Below, in pieces: positions 49,781 through 58,664 of a stretch of DNA of 64,000 nucleotides (positions are counted from its first letter, which is position 1; the number at the start of each line of letters is the position of its first letter). The stretch covers positions 372,001 through 436,000 of the forward strand of contig CAWKNC010000002.1 of assembly GCA_963851045.1 (NCBI GenBank). Reading direction: 5' to 3'. The stretch comes from WHSW01 sp963851045 (GTDB taxonomy: Bacteria > Actinomycetota > Thermoleophilia > Solirubrobacterales > 70-9). The translations under genes and the position numbers were made by a program. The notes beneath the pieces are model-generated. The model worked only from the letters and a program-made list of their open reading frames with translations, searched no databases and was not told where the DNA came from.

Positions 49781-51718
49781 ATGCATTCTCGCATGCGACG
49801 CCTGAAGCCCCAACACGTTACCGCCCTCTCAGTTGCGGCAGCCACAGTGCTGTTGGCGCTTGCCAATGGCGGATTCGACCCGACGGGTTTCGGCGCGGGC
49901 GCTCTCGTTGCCTGGGCGCTGATCCTTGTCGTCCTCGCCGTCGGAGCATTCCCGCGCGCCGAGCCGCCCAGGGTCGCGGTTGTCGCCGGCATGTGCCTGG
50001 CCGGGTTCGCAGCGCTGACGGCGCTTTCAATGCTCTGGGGAAGCGACAACGGTCGCGCATACGAGGATGTGGTGCGAACCCTGCTCTATCTCGGCATCTT
50101 CGTGCTCGTCGTCCTGGCCGCTGCGCGAGGCGACGCGATCAGCTGGCTCAGCGGCCTTGCCATCGGCCTCGTCGCCGTTGGAGCGATCGCGCTCGGAGGA
50201 CGTTTCGAGCCGTCATGGTTCGGCAACCCGGAGATCCAGATCGTCGAGCGGTTGCCGGCGGCTCTCGGGCGCCTCACCTACCCGGTCGGCTACTGGAACG
50301 GCCTCGCCGCCGCGATGGCGACCGCGATCACGCTGCTCGCCTGGCTTGGGGCGCGCTCCGGCACACCGCTCGCCCGATCCGCCTCCACAGCAGCGATCCC
50401 AGTCGTCCTGCTCGCTCTCTGGATGACCGACTCGCGCGGTGGCCTGGTCGCCGCTGCGCTCGGGATCGCGGTCATGCTCGCCGCCGGTCAGCGGCGGACA
50501 CCGCTGCTCGCGGGTCTGGGGCTGGGCCTTGCCGTCGGTGTCGTCTCGATCGTCGTGGTCGAGAGCTACGACACCCTGCGCAGCGACCCGATCGCCGCCG
50601 CCACGACCTCCGAGGGCGACTGGATGCTGGCGATCGTCGTCGCCCTGACCGCAGCGACCTTCGCCCTGCGGTTCCTGCTCGATTCGCGGATAAACGCGCT
50701 TTCCGCAGCGCCCCGCCATGGCCGGGCGGCCTTGGTGGCGCTCGCGGTGGCGGTCATCGCAGCGATCGCCCTCTCGGGCCCGACTGAGCGCTGGGAGGAC
50801 TTCAAGGAGCCACCGACGGGCTCGGAGGTCGCCGAGGGCGGGGTCAGCCAACTGCGCGTCGGAGGCAGCGGGCGCTATCAGTTCTGGGAGCAGGGCCTTG
50901 ACGCGTTCGCCGGCGACCCCATCGCGGGGGTCGGGAGCGCGGGATATACGTCGTACTGGCTCGAGCACCGCGACATCGTCATACCTGCCACGCGAGCCCA
51001 CTCGCTTCTCTTCGAGACGATGGCCGAGCTCGGGCTGATCGGACTGACCCTGATCTGCGGCTTTTTCGGCGTGGCCGCGGTTGCCGGTGTCCGCCGCGCC
51101 GGTGACGGCCTCGCGGGGGAGGGTGCCAGCGCCGCCCTCGGCGTTCTCACGGTTGGCTTTATCGCGTCGGCCGTCGACTGGACCTGGGACCTGCCAGTCG
51201 TCTTCGGGACGACGGTCATCGCCGCCGCGCTGCTTACGGGTCCGGCGACGCTTGCGCCAATCGCTGACAGCGGACCGGTCGGGGTCGGAGTCGCGCGCAG
51301 CCGGAGGCGGTTCGCCGCCGGTGTGTCGATCCTGATCGTCGGATGGGTCTCGGTCTGCGCCGCCGGGCTCCTGCTGCTCTCGGATCGACGCCTGGAGGCA
51401 AGCAAGAACGCGTTCGACCGCGGCGACCTCAGCGCCGCCGCGGATGCTGCGGAGGACGCCTCGTCGATCCAGCCCTGGGCAGCCGAGCCGTACGCCCAGC
51501 TCGCTCTCGTCTACGAGCGCGGCGGCCAGATCGCGGAGGCGCAGGCGGAGGTTGCCGAGGCCATCGACCGGGCGCCACGCGACTATCGCCTCTACCTGCT
51601 CGCGACACGTCTGGCGACCGAGGCCGGTGACCGGGAGGCCGCATCCGCCTACTTCGAGCAGGCCCACCAGCTGAACCCGAGGGATCCCACCCTCGCCGAG
51701 CTGATCGGCAGCGGTTGA
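49781..51718 (+). CDS. O-antigen ligase/Wzy-like polymerase with C-terminal TPR
   Basis: The 645-residue protein has about twelve predicted helices. The Wzy_C (O-antigen ligase) motif region includes FWEQGLDAFAGDPIAGVGSA (where GxG precedes the extracytoplasmic loop) and a conserved His in ATRAHSLLFETMAELGLIG. Residues about 540-645 form TPR-like helices (AAADAAEDASSIQPWAAEPY, AEAQAEVAEAIDRAPRDYRL). These enzymes join lipid-linked glycan units outside the membrane. A GGGAGGG ribosome-binding site precedes the ATG. It sits at the centre of the polysaccharide region. Confidence 0.85.
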   Translation: MHSRMRRLKPQHVTALSVAAATVLLALANGGFDPTGFGAGALVAWALILVVLAVGAFPRAEPPRVAVVAGMCLAGFAALTALSMLWGSDNGRAYEDVVRTLLYLGIFVLVVLAAARGDAISWLSGLAIGLVAVGAIALGGRFEPSWFGNPEIQIVERLPAALGRLTYPVGYWNGLAAAMATAITLLAWLGARSGTPLARSASTAAIPVVLLALWMTDSRGGLVAAALGIAVMLAAGQRRTPLLAGLGLGLAVGVVSIVVVESYDTLRSDPIAAATTSEGDWMLAIVVALTAATFALRFLLDSRINALSAAPRHGRAALVALAVAVIAAIALSGPTERWEDFKEPPTGSEVAEGGVSQLRVGGSGRYQFWEQGLDAFAGDPIAGVGSAGYTSYWLEHRDIVIPATRAHSLLFETMAELGLIGLTLICGFFGVAAVAGVRRAGDGLAGEGASAALGVLTVGFIASAVDWTWDLPVVFGTTVIAAALLTGPATLAPIADSGPVGVGVARSRRRFAAGVSILIVGWVSVCAAGLLLLSDRRLEASKNAFDRGDLSAAADAAEDASSIQPWAAEPYAQLALVYERGGQIAEAQAEVAEAIDRAPRDYRLYLLATRLATEAGDREAASAYFEQAHQLNPRDPTLAELIGSG

Positions 51719-51721
51719 GCG

Positions 51722-52621
51722 CTACTGGGCGTCTTCGACGATCGGCAGCAGCGGAAGGCGCTCGTCGAGCCAGCGATAGCGCTCGCTCTCAGGGCTGAAG
51801 GGCGGGTGTACCTTCGCGAGCGAATCCGGCATGTGAAGCCAGAGGCGGTAGTGCAGGTGGATCATCTCGTCGAGGTCCAGCGTCGTCGCGTCGGGCTCCA
51901 GAGAGCCTCGGTGACGCAGGGGATAGTTGTAGGAGTGCGAGAGGACCCGGACGCGGTCGTGGTGGTCCGCTGTGACCGCGGCCCAGCTCAGCTGATCCAT
52001 GAAGTGGGGCCATTTTTCAGGCACAAGGCCGAGGTCGTGCAGGCGCACGAGCGCCCGCTCCCATGCTTCGAATAATCCAGCCGAGCGTCGCGCTCCGATG
52101 AGACCGCTGTTCCAATAGGCACGGATCGGCATTTGACCGACGCCGGTTTCGACGAAGGGCCGCCCCTCGACGCCGATCGCGTCGTACATCTTGCGCCAGT
52201 AGGGCTCGTTCTTGCCCTTTCCGCGCGAGCCGGCGATCCGACGATCGACCGGCCGCATCGCGGCATCCCACTCGCCGGTGGCCAGCTCGGTCGGCTCACC
52301 GAGGAAGATCGAATCGGTATCGGTGAATACGAGCGTGTCGTGATCGAGCTCGCGTTCGGCCCAGGCCGAGACGGTCACCTTGTTGTAAGTCGGTCTATCG
52401 GCAAAGCGGCCGACCATCGGCTCGGTGATGAGTGCGACGTTCATCGATTCGAGCCGCTCGATCGTCTCCCGCTCCGGCTGAAAGTCGGGTCTGGGCGCGA
52501 ATGCGTACACGGGAGCGTCGGCGCAGGCACCGCCCCAGGCGCGCAGGCTTTCGACCAGGAGAATGGCCTCGGTCTCGAGCCTGCCGTGCTCAACGCAGAT
52601 GAGAAAGGCGGGTGCTCGCAA
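51722..52621 (-). CDS. GT-A fold glycosyltransferase-like protein
   Basis: This is a 299-residue protein starting at a TTG. A nucleotide-sugar-transferase-like pattern is visible: FLICVEHGRLETEAILLVES, VALITEPMVGRFADRPTYNK, then TLVFTDTDSIFLGEPTELAT, where DTD is a DxD metal motif, and EWDAAMRPVDRRI. The C-terminal half contains HFMDQLSWAAVTADHHD and ends in EMIHLHYRLWLHMPDSL. It resembles glycosyltransferase-8/stealth-like enzymes, but I cannot name the subfamily. It has no membrane segment, so it should act in the cytoplasm. It is convergent with the Wzy-like gene (3 bp apart). Confidence 0.6.
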   Translation of the reverse strand: MRAPAFLICVEHGRLETEAILLVESLRAWGGACADAPVYAFAPRPDFQPERETIERLESMNVALITEPMVGRFADRPTYNKVTVSAWAERELDHDTLVFTDTDSIFLGEPTELATGEWDAAMRPVDRRIAGSRGKGKNEPYWRKMYDAIGVEGRPFVETGVGQMPIRAYWNSGLIGARRSAGLFEAWERALVRLHDLGLVPEKWPHFMDQLSWAAVTADHHDRVRVLSHSYNYPLRHRGSLEPDATTLDLDEMIHLHYRLWLHMPDSLAKVHPPFSPESERYRWLDERLPLLPIVEDAQ

Positions 52622-52745
52622 GGGCGCAAGAGGGTAGAGAACCGAGCAGGACGCCTCGATTTCGCTTTCGGGTCGCCGCGAGAGCGAGTGTGCGCAAGAA
52701 CTTGTGAGCGAATCTTTTGGCGAATCGCCGGGTTAACCTCACGAG

Positions 52746-54113
52746 ATGCAATTGCAGGGTCCCGAGGCTGGGCCTGATTTCGTGAACGCTGACCGGCTGG
52801 GTCGGCCACGTTTTTGGCGCGACGCGCTGCGGCGCCGCCTGCTCGCGGTTGCGGACCTCGGAGCGGCTACCGCGGCAAGCCTCGTAATCGCCTCAACATC
52901 GGCGGACGCCTTCTGGGCGCTCGTCCTTTTGCCGGTTTGGGTGGTCTTCGCGAAGTTGATCGGTCTCTATGACCGCGACCATGTCGCGATTCGCCATCTG
53001 ACCGTTGACGAGCTCGTTCCAATTGCCGCCTGGGCGGCAGCGGGGGTGGGCTTTCTCGCCCTGATACTCCCGCAAACGCCGGCCGGCCAGGTGGAGCCAG
53101 GGGCTGCGGTCATCGCATGGATCGCGGCGGCTGTCAGCGTCCTTTTGCTGCGCGGTGGCGCGCGCTGGATCTGGCGGCGGATGACTCCGCCGGAGGTAAC
53201 CGCCGTGCTGGGTGACGGCGACCTGGCCGAGATGATTCGCCGCAAGCTGGAGCTCTTCCCGGACATGCACCTCGAGCTGATCGACGAGCACCAGATAGAG
53301 GCCTTCGACGCGCTTGCCGGCAGCGTCGACCGAGTGATCTTTGCGTCCGATCGGATGGAGCCGGGCGAGGTCGGCGGCCTCGTTTCCCTCTGTCGCGAGC
53401 GTCAGGTCAAGCTCAGCGTGATCTCGCCGCTGCACGGGCGCGCAGGGCCGGTCCGTCTCTCGCGCGTCGCCGATCTGCCGGTGCTCGAGTACGAGACCTG
53501 GGATCCGTCGCGCTCGACGGCGATGATCAAGCGCGGCTTCGACGTCGTCGTCTCGTCGATCGGGCTTCTGTTCACCGCACCACTCTTCCCGGTGATCGCG
53601 ATCGCGATCCGCCTCGACAGCCGCGGTCCGGTGCTGTTCAACCAGACGCGCGCCGGCCTCGACGGGCGGCCGTTCGAGATGCACAAGTTCAGAACGATGG
53701 CCGCCGACGCCGAGGAGCGCCTCGAGGACGTGATCCGCCTCGACGATCTGCGCGATCCGGTCTTCAAGCTCTCTGACGATCCACGCGTGACCCGTGTCGG
53801 GCGTTTCCTGCGCCGGCTCAGCCTCGACGAGTTGCCGCAGCTCTGGAACGTGCTGCGCGGCGAGATGTCAATCGTCGGCCCCAGACCCGAGCAGGTCGAG
53901 CTGGTCGCCCGCTATCGCCCCGAGCACCGGTTCCGGCTCAGCGTCAAGCCCGGGATCACCGGTCCGATGCAGGTCTTCGGGCGCGGCGACCTCACGTTTC
54001 ACGAAAGGCTCGCGGTCGAGCTCGACTACATCGAGAATCTCTCGCTGGCCCGCGATCTGCGGATCATCGCCGAGACCGTCCCGGTGACCCTGCGCGGTTC
54101 CGGCGCTTACTGA
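52746..54113 (+). CDS. Undecaprenyl-phosphate sugar phosphotransferase (exopolysaccharide initiation)
   Basis: The 455-residue protein is of the WbaP/polyprenyl glycosylphosphotransferase type. The N-terminal half has four helices and a CoA-binding-like domain (TAVLGDGDLAEMIRRKLE). The catalytic half starts SRSTAMIKRGFDVVVSSIG and includes FNQTRAGLDGRPFEMHKFRT, LRRLSLDELPQLWNVLRGEM and SIVGPRPEQVELVARY, which are diagnostic. It transfers a sugar-1-phosphate to undecaprenyl phosphate, the first step of repeat-unit assembly. A methyltransferase gene follows 8 bp later. Confidence 0.95.
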   Translation: MQLQGPEAGPDFVNADRLGRPRFWRDALRRRLLAVADLGAATAASLVIASTSADAFWALVLLPVWVVFAKLIGLYDRDHVAIRHLTVDELVPIAAWAAAGVGFLALILPQTPAGQVEPGAAVIAWIAAAVSVLLLRGGARWIWRRMTPPEVTAVLGDGDLAEMIRRKLELFPDMHLELIDEHQIEAFDALAGSVDRVIFASDRMEPGEVGGLVSLCRERQVKLSVISPLHGRAGPVRLSRVADLPVLEYETWDPSRSTAMIKRGFDVVVSSIGLLFTAPLFPVIAIAIRLDSRGPVLFNQTRAGLDGRPFEMHKFRTMAADAEERLEDVIRLDDLRDPVFKLSDDPRVTRVGRFLRRLSLDELPQLWNVLRGEMSIVGPRPEQVELVARYRPEHRFRLSVKPGITGPMQVFGRGDLTFHERLAVELDYIENLSLARDLRIIAETVPVTLRGSGAY

Positions 54114-54121
54114 GGTCTGGG

Positions 54122-55090
54122 GTGGAGGCAGAAGGGGCTCGTCCCTGTCCGGCCTGCGGCCGGGGCCCGTTGGTGCGCTGGCGTCGCGCGACCGCGTCGG
54201 ATCCGCAATTGGCCGGCCGCGCCACCTTCGAGCTCGAGCGTTGCCCCGACTGCGACAGCGCGGCGACGATAGGCACCGCCGACGTGCCGGCGGCGATGTA
54301 CGAGGGCGGCACCTACAACGAGTCCCGCGGGCTGGCGCGACGCCTGGTCGCCCCCCTGCGCGGGTTCGCCGAGCGCGACCGGATGCGCTTCGTCTCGCAT
54401 CTCGCTCCGGGCGCGCGCGTACTCGAGGTCGGCGCGGGCGACGGCAAGCTCGTCGCCGCGATGCGTTCCGCCGGCCTCGATGCTCGCGGTATCGATCCCT
54501 CGACGGCGGCCTGCGCTGCCGCCACCGCCCTGGGAGTGGAGGTGGCCAATGTCGGCGTCGATGAGGCGTCGGTCGAGCCGGGCTCCCTCGACGCCGTCGT
54601 CATCTGGCACGCGCTTGAGCACTTCGATGAGCCGGCCGCCTCGCTCGAGCGCGTTCGCTCATGGCTGGCGCCGGATGGCGCCCTGATCGTCGCGGTTCCA
54701 AACCTCGCCTCGCTGCAGGCGCGCATCGGTAGCGATCGCTGGTTTCATCAAGACGTGCCGCGCCATCGCCTTCATCTCACCCCCGCCGGGGCCACGGCAC
54801 TGCTTGTCCGCACCGGATTCGCACCAGGGCGCATCCGCCATCTGCTGATCGAGCAGAACCCCCTCGGCATGTGGCAGACGCTGCTCAACCGCCTCACCGG
54901 GGAGCGCGATTTTGCGTTTCGGCTGCTCAAGCGCGATCTCCCCCAGGGTGGCGGACCCTCGCGGTGGCGAGATCTCGCCATCACGGCACTCGCAGGCCCG
55001 CTGCTGGCTCCCGTCGCACTTCTGGCCGAGCTCGGCGCTGGGCTCGTGCGCCGTGGTGGCTCGATCGTCATCGAAGGGCGAGCCGCGTGA
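54122..55090 (+). CDS. SAM-dependent methyltransferase with N-terminal zinc ribbon
   Basis: The protein has 322 residues. Cys9, Cys12, Cys41 and Cys44 (CPACGRG and ERCPDCDS) form a zinc ribbon as in sugar C-methyltransferases. The Rossmann domain has ARVLEVGAGDGKLVAAM as SAM loop, followed by GLDARGIDPSTAACAAA, AVVIWHALEHFDEPAASLER and LIVAVPNLASLQARIG. A C-terminal helix after 280 is Ala/Leu rich and might touch the membrane. It probably methylates a sugar precursor or lipid-linked glycan. The stop overlaps the next GTG by 4 bp. Confidence 0.87.
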   Translation: MEAEGARPCPACGRGPLVRWRRATASDPQLAGRATFELERCPDCDSAATIGTADVPAAMYEGGTYNESRGLARRLVAPLRGFAERDRMRFVSHLAPGARVLEVGAGDGKLVAAMRSAGLDARGIDPSTAACAAATALGVEVANVGVDEASVEPGSLDAVVIWHALEHFDEPAASLERVRSWLAPDGALIVAVPNLASLQARIGSDRWFHQDVPRHRLHLTPAGATALLVRTGFAPGRIRHLLIEQNPLGMWQTLLNRLTGERDFAFRLLKRDLPQGGGPSRWRDLAITALAGPLLAPVALLAELGAGLVRRGGSIVIEGRAA

Positions 55091-57231
55091 GCTCGGCCTC
55101 GGTGATCGTCCCGACCGTCGGCGCGGGCGACCGCCTGCGGCGGATGCTCGAGTCGGTCGCGTCCCCAGATCACCAGACGATCGTCGTCGACAACGGCTCG
55201 AGCGGAGGGGTCGGCGCGGCGGTTGACTCACTCGCGGGTGTTGAGGTGCTGCGACTCGACCGCAACGCGGGCTACACAGGAGCGATCAACCTCGGAGTCG
55301 AGCGCGCTGACGGCGAGGTCGTCGTTCTTCTCAACGACGATTGCGTCGTCGATCCCGGCTTCGTCGAGAAGATCGTCGCGCCCATCGATCCAGGGGACGG
55401 AGTCGTCATGGCTGCGGGCGTGATGCGTGATTGGCGCGATCGCACGTTGATCGATAGCGCCGGCATGGAGCTCGATCAGACGCTGCTCGTCTTCGATTAC
55501 CTCAACGGCGAGCCGGTCTCGCGTCTGGGTGGCGGCGTCGCAGATCCGATCGGGCCCTCCGGCGCGGCGGCCGCGTTCGATAGAGCTAGTTTCCGCTCGG
55601 TCGGCGGTTTCGACGAGGGACTCTTCGCCTACTGGGAGGACGTTGATCTTGTCCTGCGCCTGCGCCGGCTAGGGCTGCGGTGCGCTTTGGCGCCGGACGC
55701 CATCGGCGACCACGAGCACTCGGCCACTCTCGGGTCGGGGTCGAGGCGAAAGAACTATCTGATGGGCTACGGGCGCGGTTACGTGCTGCGCAAGTGGAGC
55801 GTCCTCGACGGGCGTCGCACCGGCTCGGTTCTCTTCCGGGAGGGGATCCTCTGCGCGGGTCAGGCGGTGGTCGATCGCAACCTGGCCGGTGTCCGCGGCC
55901 GCATACGCGGCTATCGCTCCGCGCCTGCGAGCGAGCGTTACCCCGAGGCGCTTGGCCTGGGGGCTACCAACGCAGGCGTGGTCGAGAACCTCGCTCGCCG
56001 TGCCCGGCGACGCGGCCGCCTGCGCGGAGCCGTCACGGTGCAAAAACACGGTTCGGCGCCCCTGCGCTCGCTTGCCGTCTTCCACCTCGCCGACACGAGC
56101 GGCCCGTCCCGTTCGCTCGAGGCCGAGCTCGCCTGGCTCGGCGAGGCCGGCTCGATCGACGTCGTCGTTCCGGGGCCGGGCACCGTCGGAAGTCTGCTCG
56201 TTTCCGACGCCGCCGTGATCCAGGCCGACTACGAGGCCCTCACGGCGCCGAAGCCAGGCGTTGGTGGGCTGGCGCTCGAGTTGCGCAGTCTCACCCGCGA
56301 CGTGTCGGCCTTTCGGCGGATCATCAAAGAGCGCAGCCCGGAGCTGGTGATCTCGGTGACGACCATGCTTCCAGCCGTGACGATCGCTGCCTGGCTCGAA
56401 CGCGTGCCGGCGCTCGTTTATTGCGGCGAGCTCTTCGACCGTGGATACAGGCGCGGACCGCTGCGAAAGCTGGCCAATCGCGCTCTCGCGGTGCTGACAG
56501 CACGGCTCTCTAACGGGATCATCGCCTGCTCGCTCACGGTCGCCGGCCAGTTCGTGCAGGCTTCGGCGCGGATCGAGACGGTCTATCCGCCGGTCGGCGA
56601 TCGCTACGCCACTGGCGATGGCGCCAGGCTGCGCGCACAGCTCGGGATTGCCGCCGACGCTCCGGTCGTTGCCTCCGTGGGCAACCTCACCGAGGGACGT
56701 GGCCAGGACCTGCTGATCAGGGCGATGCCCGAGATTCTCCGGCGGGAGCCGGCGACCAGGTGTGTGATCGCAGGCGACCCGTTCCCACGGCCTCAGGACC
56801 TCGCGTACCGCGATCGCCTCATCGCTCTGGTCTCGGAGCTCGGGCTGGAGGATTCGGTCGTCGTTGCCGGCCACGTCGAGGATGTGGGTGCCGTGTACGC
56901 GGCGGCCGATGTGGTCGTGAACCCGGCACGGTTCAACGAGCCCTTTGGCCGGGTGCCGTTCGAGGCGGCAGTCGCCGGCAAGCCGGCTGTGGTGACCCGC
57001 GTCGGCGCCATTCCCGAACTGTTGCGCGACGGACGCTCGGCGCTGATCGTCGAGCCCGAGGAGCCCTACGCGCTTGCGCTCGCGATCGTTCGTGCGCTTG
57101 GAGATCCTGAGCTTCGCGCGCGGCTGGTCGAGGGGGCTCGCGCGATCGTCGCGAATCGGCTGACGCCCGCTCACAGCCTGGCCGGCTTTCGCCGCGCTGT
57201 CGAGGCCGCCGTGGGCCGGCCGGTCGGTTAG
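55087..57231 (+). CDS. Bifunctional GT2-GT4 glycosyltransferase
   Basis: From GTG 55087 (GTGA overlap) the protein has 714 residues. Residues 1-280 are a GT2 domain: SVIVPTVGAGDRLRRMLESV, IVVDNGSSGG, LLNDDCVVDPGFVEKIV (DxD-like) and EGLFAYWEDVDLVLRLRRLG. Residues about 330-714 are a GT4 domain: VVASVGNLTEGRGQDLLIRA, VVAGHVEDVGAVYAAADVVV and NEPFGRVPFEAAVAGKPAVV with the E-x7-E pair. Having both activities in one protein suggests it adds two sugars in succession, on the cytoplasmic face, to the lipid carrier loaded by the phosphotransferase upstream. Confidence 0.9.
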   Translation: MSSASVIVPTVGAGDRLRRMLESVASPDHQTIVVDNGSSGGVGAAVDSLAGVEVLRLDRNAGYTGAINLGVERADGEVVVLLNDDCVVDPGFVEKIVAPIDPGDGVVMAAGVMRDWRDRTLIDSAGMELDQTLLVFDYLNGEPVSRLGGGVADPIGPSGAAAAFDRASFRSVGGFDEGLFAYWEDVDLVLRLRRLGLRCALAPDAIGDHEHSATLGSGSRRKNYLMGYGRGYVLRKWSVLDGRRTGSVLFREGILCAGQAVVDRNLAGVRGRIRGYRSAPASERYPEALGLGATNAGVVENLARRARRRGRLRGAVTVQKHGSAPLRSLAVFHLADTSGPSRSLEAELAWLGEAGSIDVVVPGPGTVGSLLVSDAAVIQADYEALTAPKPGVGGLALELRSLTRDVSAFRRIIKERSPELVISVTTMLPAVTIAAWLERVPALVYCGELFDRGYRRGPLRKLANRALAVLTARLSNGIIACSLTVAGQFVQASARIETVYPPVGDRYATGDGARLRAQLGIAADAPVVASVGNLTEGRGQDLLIRAMPEILRREPATRCVIAGDPFPRPQDLAYRDRLIALVSELGLEDSVVVAGHVEDVGAVYAAADVVVNPARFNEPFGRVPFEAAVAGKPAVVTRVGAIPELLRDGRSALIVEPEEPYALALAIVRALGDPELRARLVEGARAIVANRLTPAHSLAGFRRAVEAAVGRPVG

Positions 57232-58649
57232 GCGTACTCGGGCGGCAGATCGGCGTCGTTGAGCGGGTCGGTGCCCGTCGCGCGTCGTATCCGGCGACGC
57301 CATGTGAGCCCGCGCAGCATGCCGGCCTCGCTGCCGCCGGTGTCGTCCACGCGCAGCCGGCGCACCTGGCGCCCTGTGAGCCACGCGAGCGCGGCGGGGG
57401 AGTGGTCGGCCGCCAGGGCCAGCCGCAGCGCGCGCCGGTGCGACGCCATCAACTGTGGGCCGAGGCGCTGTTGGAGGGCGACAGCCGAGAGTGCCATCCG
57501 GCAGTACTCACCGAAGTAGATGCGCCGCCATTCGCCGCGCAGGCGCCCGGCATCGCGTCCGCGCAGCGCTGCGAGCCGCCGCGGCAGGTTGCCGCCGACG
57601 ACACCGCGGTTGGCACCGGCGTGCCCGATCACCGCGGCGCTGTGCTGTACGTAGTCGTAAAGCGGGCGATCGACGTACTCGATCGACCCCGTCGCGGCGG
57701 CGATGAGCGCAAGCCAATGGTCGTGGTAGAGGTTGCCGAAGCGGGGCGGGAGGGGAAGCGCTTGATCGAGGAGATCGCGACGAAACAACGAGGCGGCACC
57801 GGTGACGCTGTTGCCCAGCAGCAGCGAGGCGAAGCTGGTGTGATTCGGCCGGCGCTTGGTCCAGTAGGTCTCGGAGATGAGCCCGCCATCGTCGTTGACG
57901 ATGCGCATGTCGCTGAACGCGAGGCGAGCGTTCGCGGCCGTCAGCGCGTCCGCGAGGCGGGCGAGCTTGTCGGGGTGCCAGACGTCGTCCTGATCGCTGA
58001 GCGCGACGTGCGCGGCGCCCGAAGGCACCATCGCCAGCGCCCGGCCAAAGTTGTCGTAGGCGCCGAGCCGCGCGGACGAACGCGAGACGAAAAAGCGCGA
58101 ATCGCCCGCGACGGCACGGTCGATTCGTTCAACCGCCGCGTCGCCTGAGGAGTCGTCGCTGATCACACAGGTCCAGTTGCCCTCGCTCTGCGCTGCCAGC
58201 GACTCGATCTGGCGCTCGAAGAGCTCGGGTGGCGGCTCGTGGGTTGCCATGCAGATCACGATCGAGGCATCCGACGCTGCGCGGCCCGGTGGAGTCGACC
58301 CCTCGTGGCGGCCGAGATCGACCTCCACCACCGAGCCATCCGCGAGGGTCGCCTCGATCAGTCCGCCCCCATCGCTGACGCCCCAGAAGATCGCGCGCCG
58401 CGCCGCCTCGCCCCGCTCAGCGGCGAGGCTTGGGGAGGGCATCGACTCTGCCATCGCCCTGCGCAGGCGCCCTGCGCTGCCGAGCGCCACCGCCTCCACC
58501 TTGGCGCGTTGATGCACGACGGCACCGTGCACGAACGCGGCTTCGCCCACCGGGGCCCGAGGCGTGCGCAGCCACACCTGCAGACCGTCTTTGCTGGCGT
58601 CCGGCTCGCCCCAGGGGCGGGACTGGCGCTCGGGTACCTTGCCCTCCAT
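57228..58649 (-). CDS. Family 2 glycosyltransferase
   Basis: The protein has 473 residues. The first 110 are an additional domain of unknown type (ARRAIFWGVSDGGGLIEATL, ADGSVVEVDLGRHEGSTPPG). The GT2 domain begins near 125 with ASIVICMATHEPPPELFERQ and continues SDDSSGDAAVERIDRAV, SRSSARLGAYDNFGRALAM and VALSDQDDVWHPDKLARLAD (DQDD metal motif). The pattern is typical of rhamnosyl- or glucosyltransferases of surface glycans. It overlaps the convergent GT2-GT4 gene by 4 bp and diverges from the GT at 58665 with 15 bp between start codons. Confidence 0.88.
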   Translation of the reverse strand: MEGKVPERQSRPWGEPDASKDGLQVWLRTPRAPVGEAAFVHGAVVHQRAKVEAVALGSAGRLRRAMAESMPSPSLAAERGEAARRAIFWGVSDGGGLIEATLADGSVVEVDLGRHEGSTPPGRAASDASIVICMATHEPPPELFERQIESLAAQSEGNWTCVISDDSSGDAAVERIDRAVAGDSRFFVSRSSARLGAYDNFGRALAMVPSGAAHVALSDQDDVWHPDKLARLADALTAANARLAFSDMRIVNDDGGLISETYWTKRRPNHTSFASLLLGNSVTGAASLFRRDLLDQALPLPPRFGNLYHDHWLALIAAATGSIEYVDRPLYDYVQHSAAVIGHAGANRGVVGGNLPRRLAALRGRDAGRLRGEWRRIYFGEYCRMALSAVALQQRLGPQLMASHRRALRLALAADHSPAALAWLTGRQVRRLRVDDTGGSEAGMLRGLTWRRRIRRATGTDPLNDADLPPEYA

Positions 58650-58664
58650 GGCGAGCGACTTTAG

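Noticed and set aside
55669..57384. 571-codon minus-strand open frame across the GT2-GT4 gene
   Set aside because: Composition is Arg/His/Asp rich with no motif, and it is a shadow of the real glycosyltransferase.
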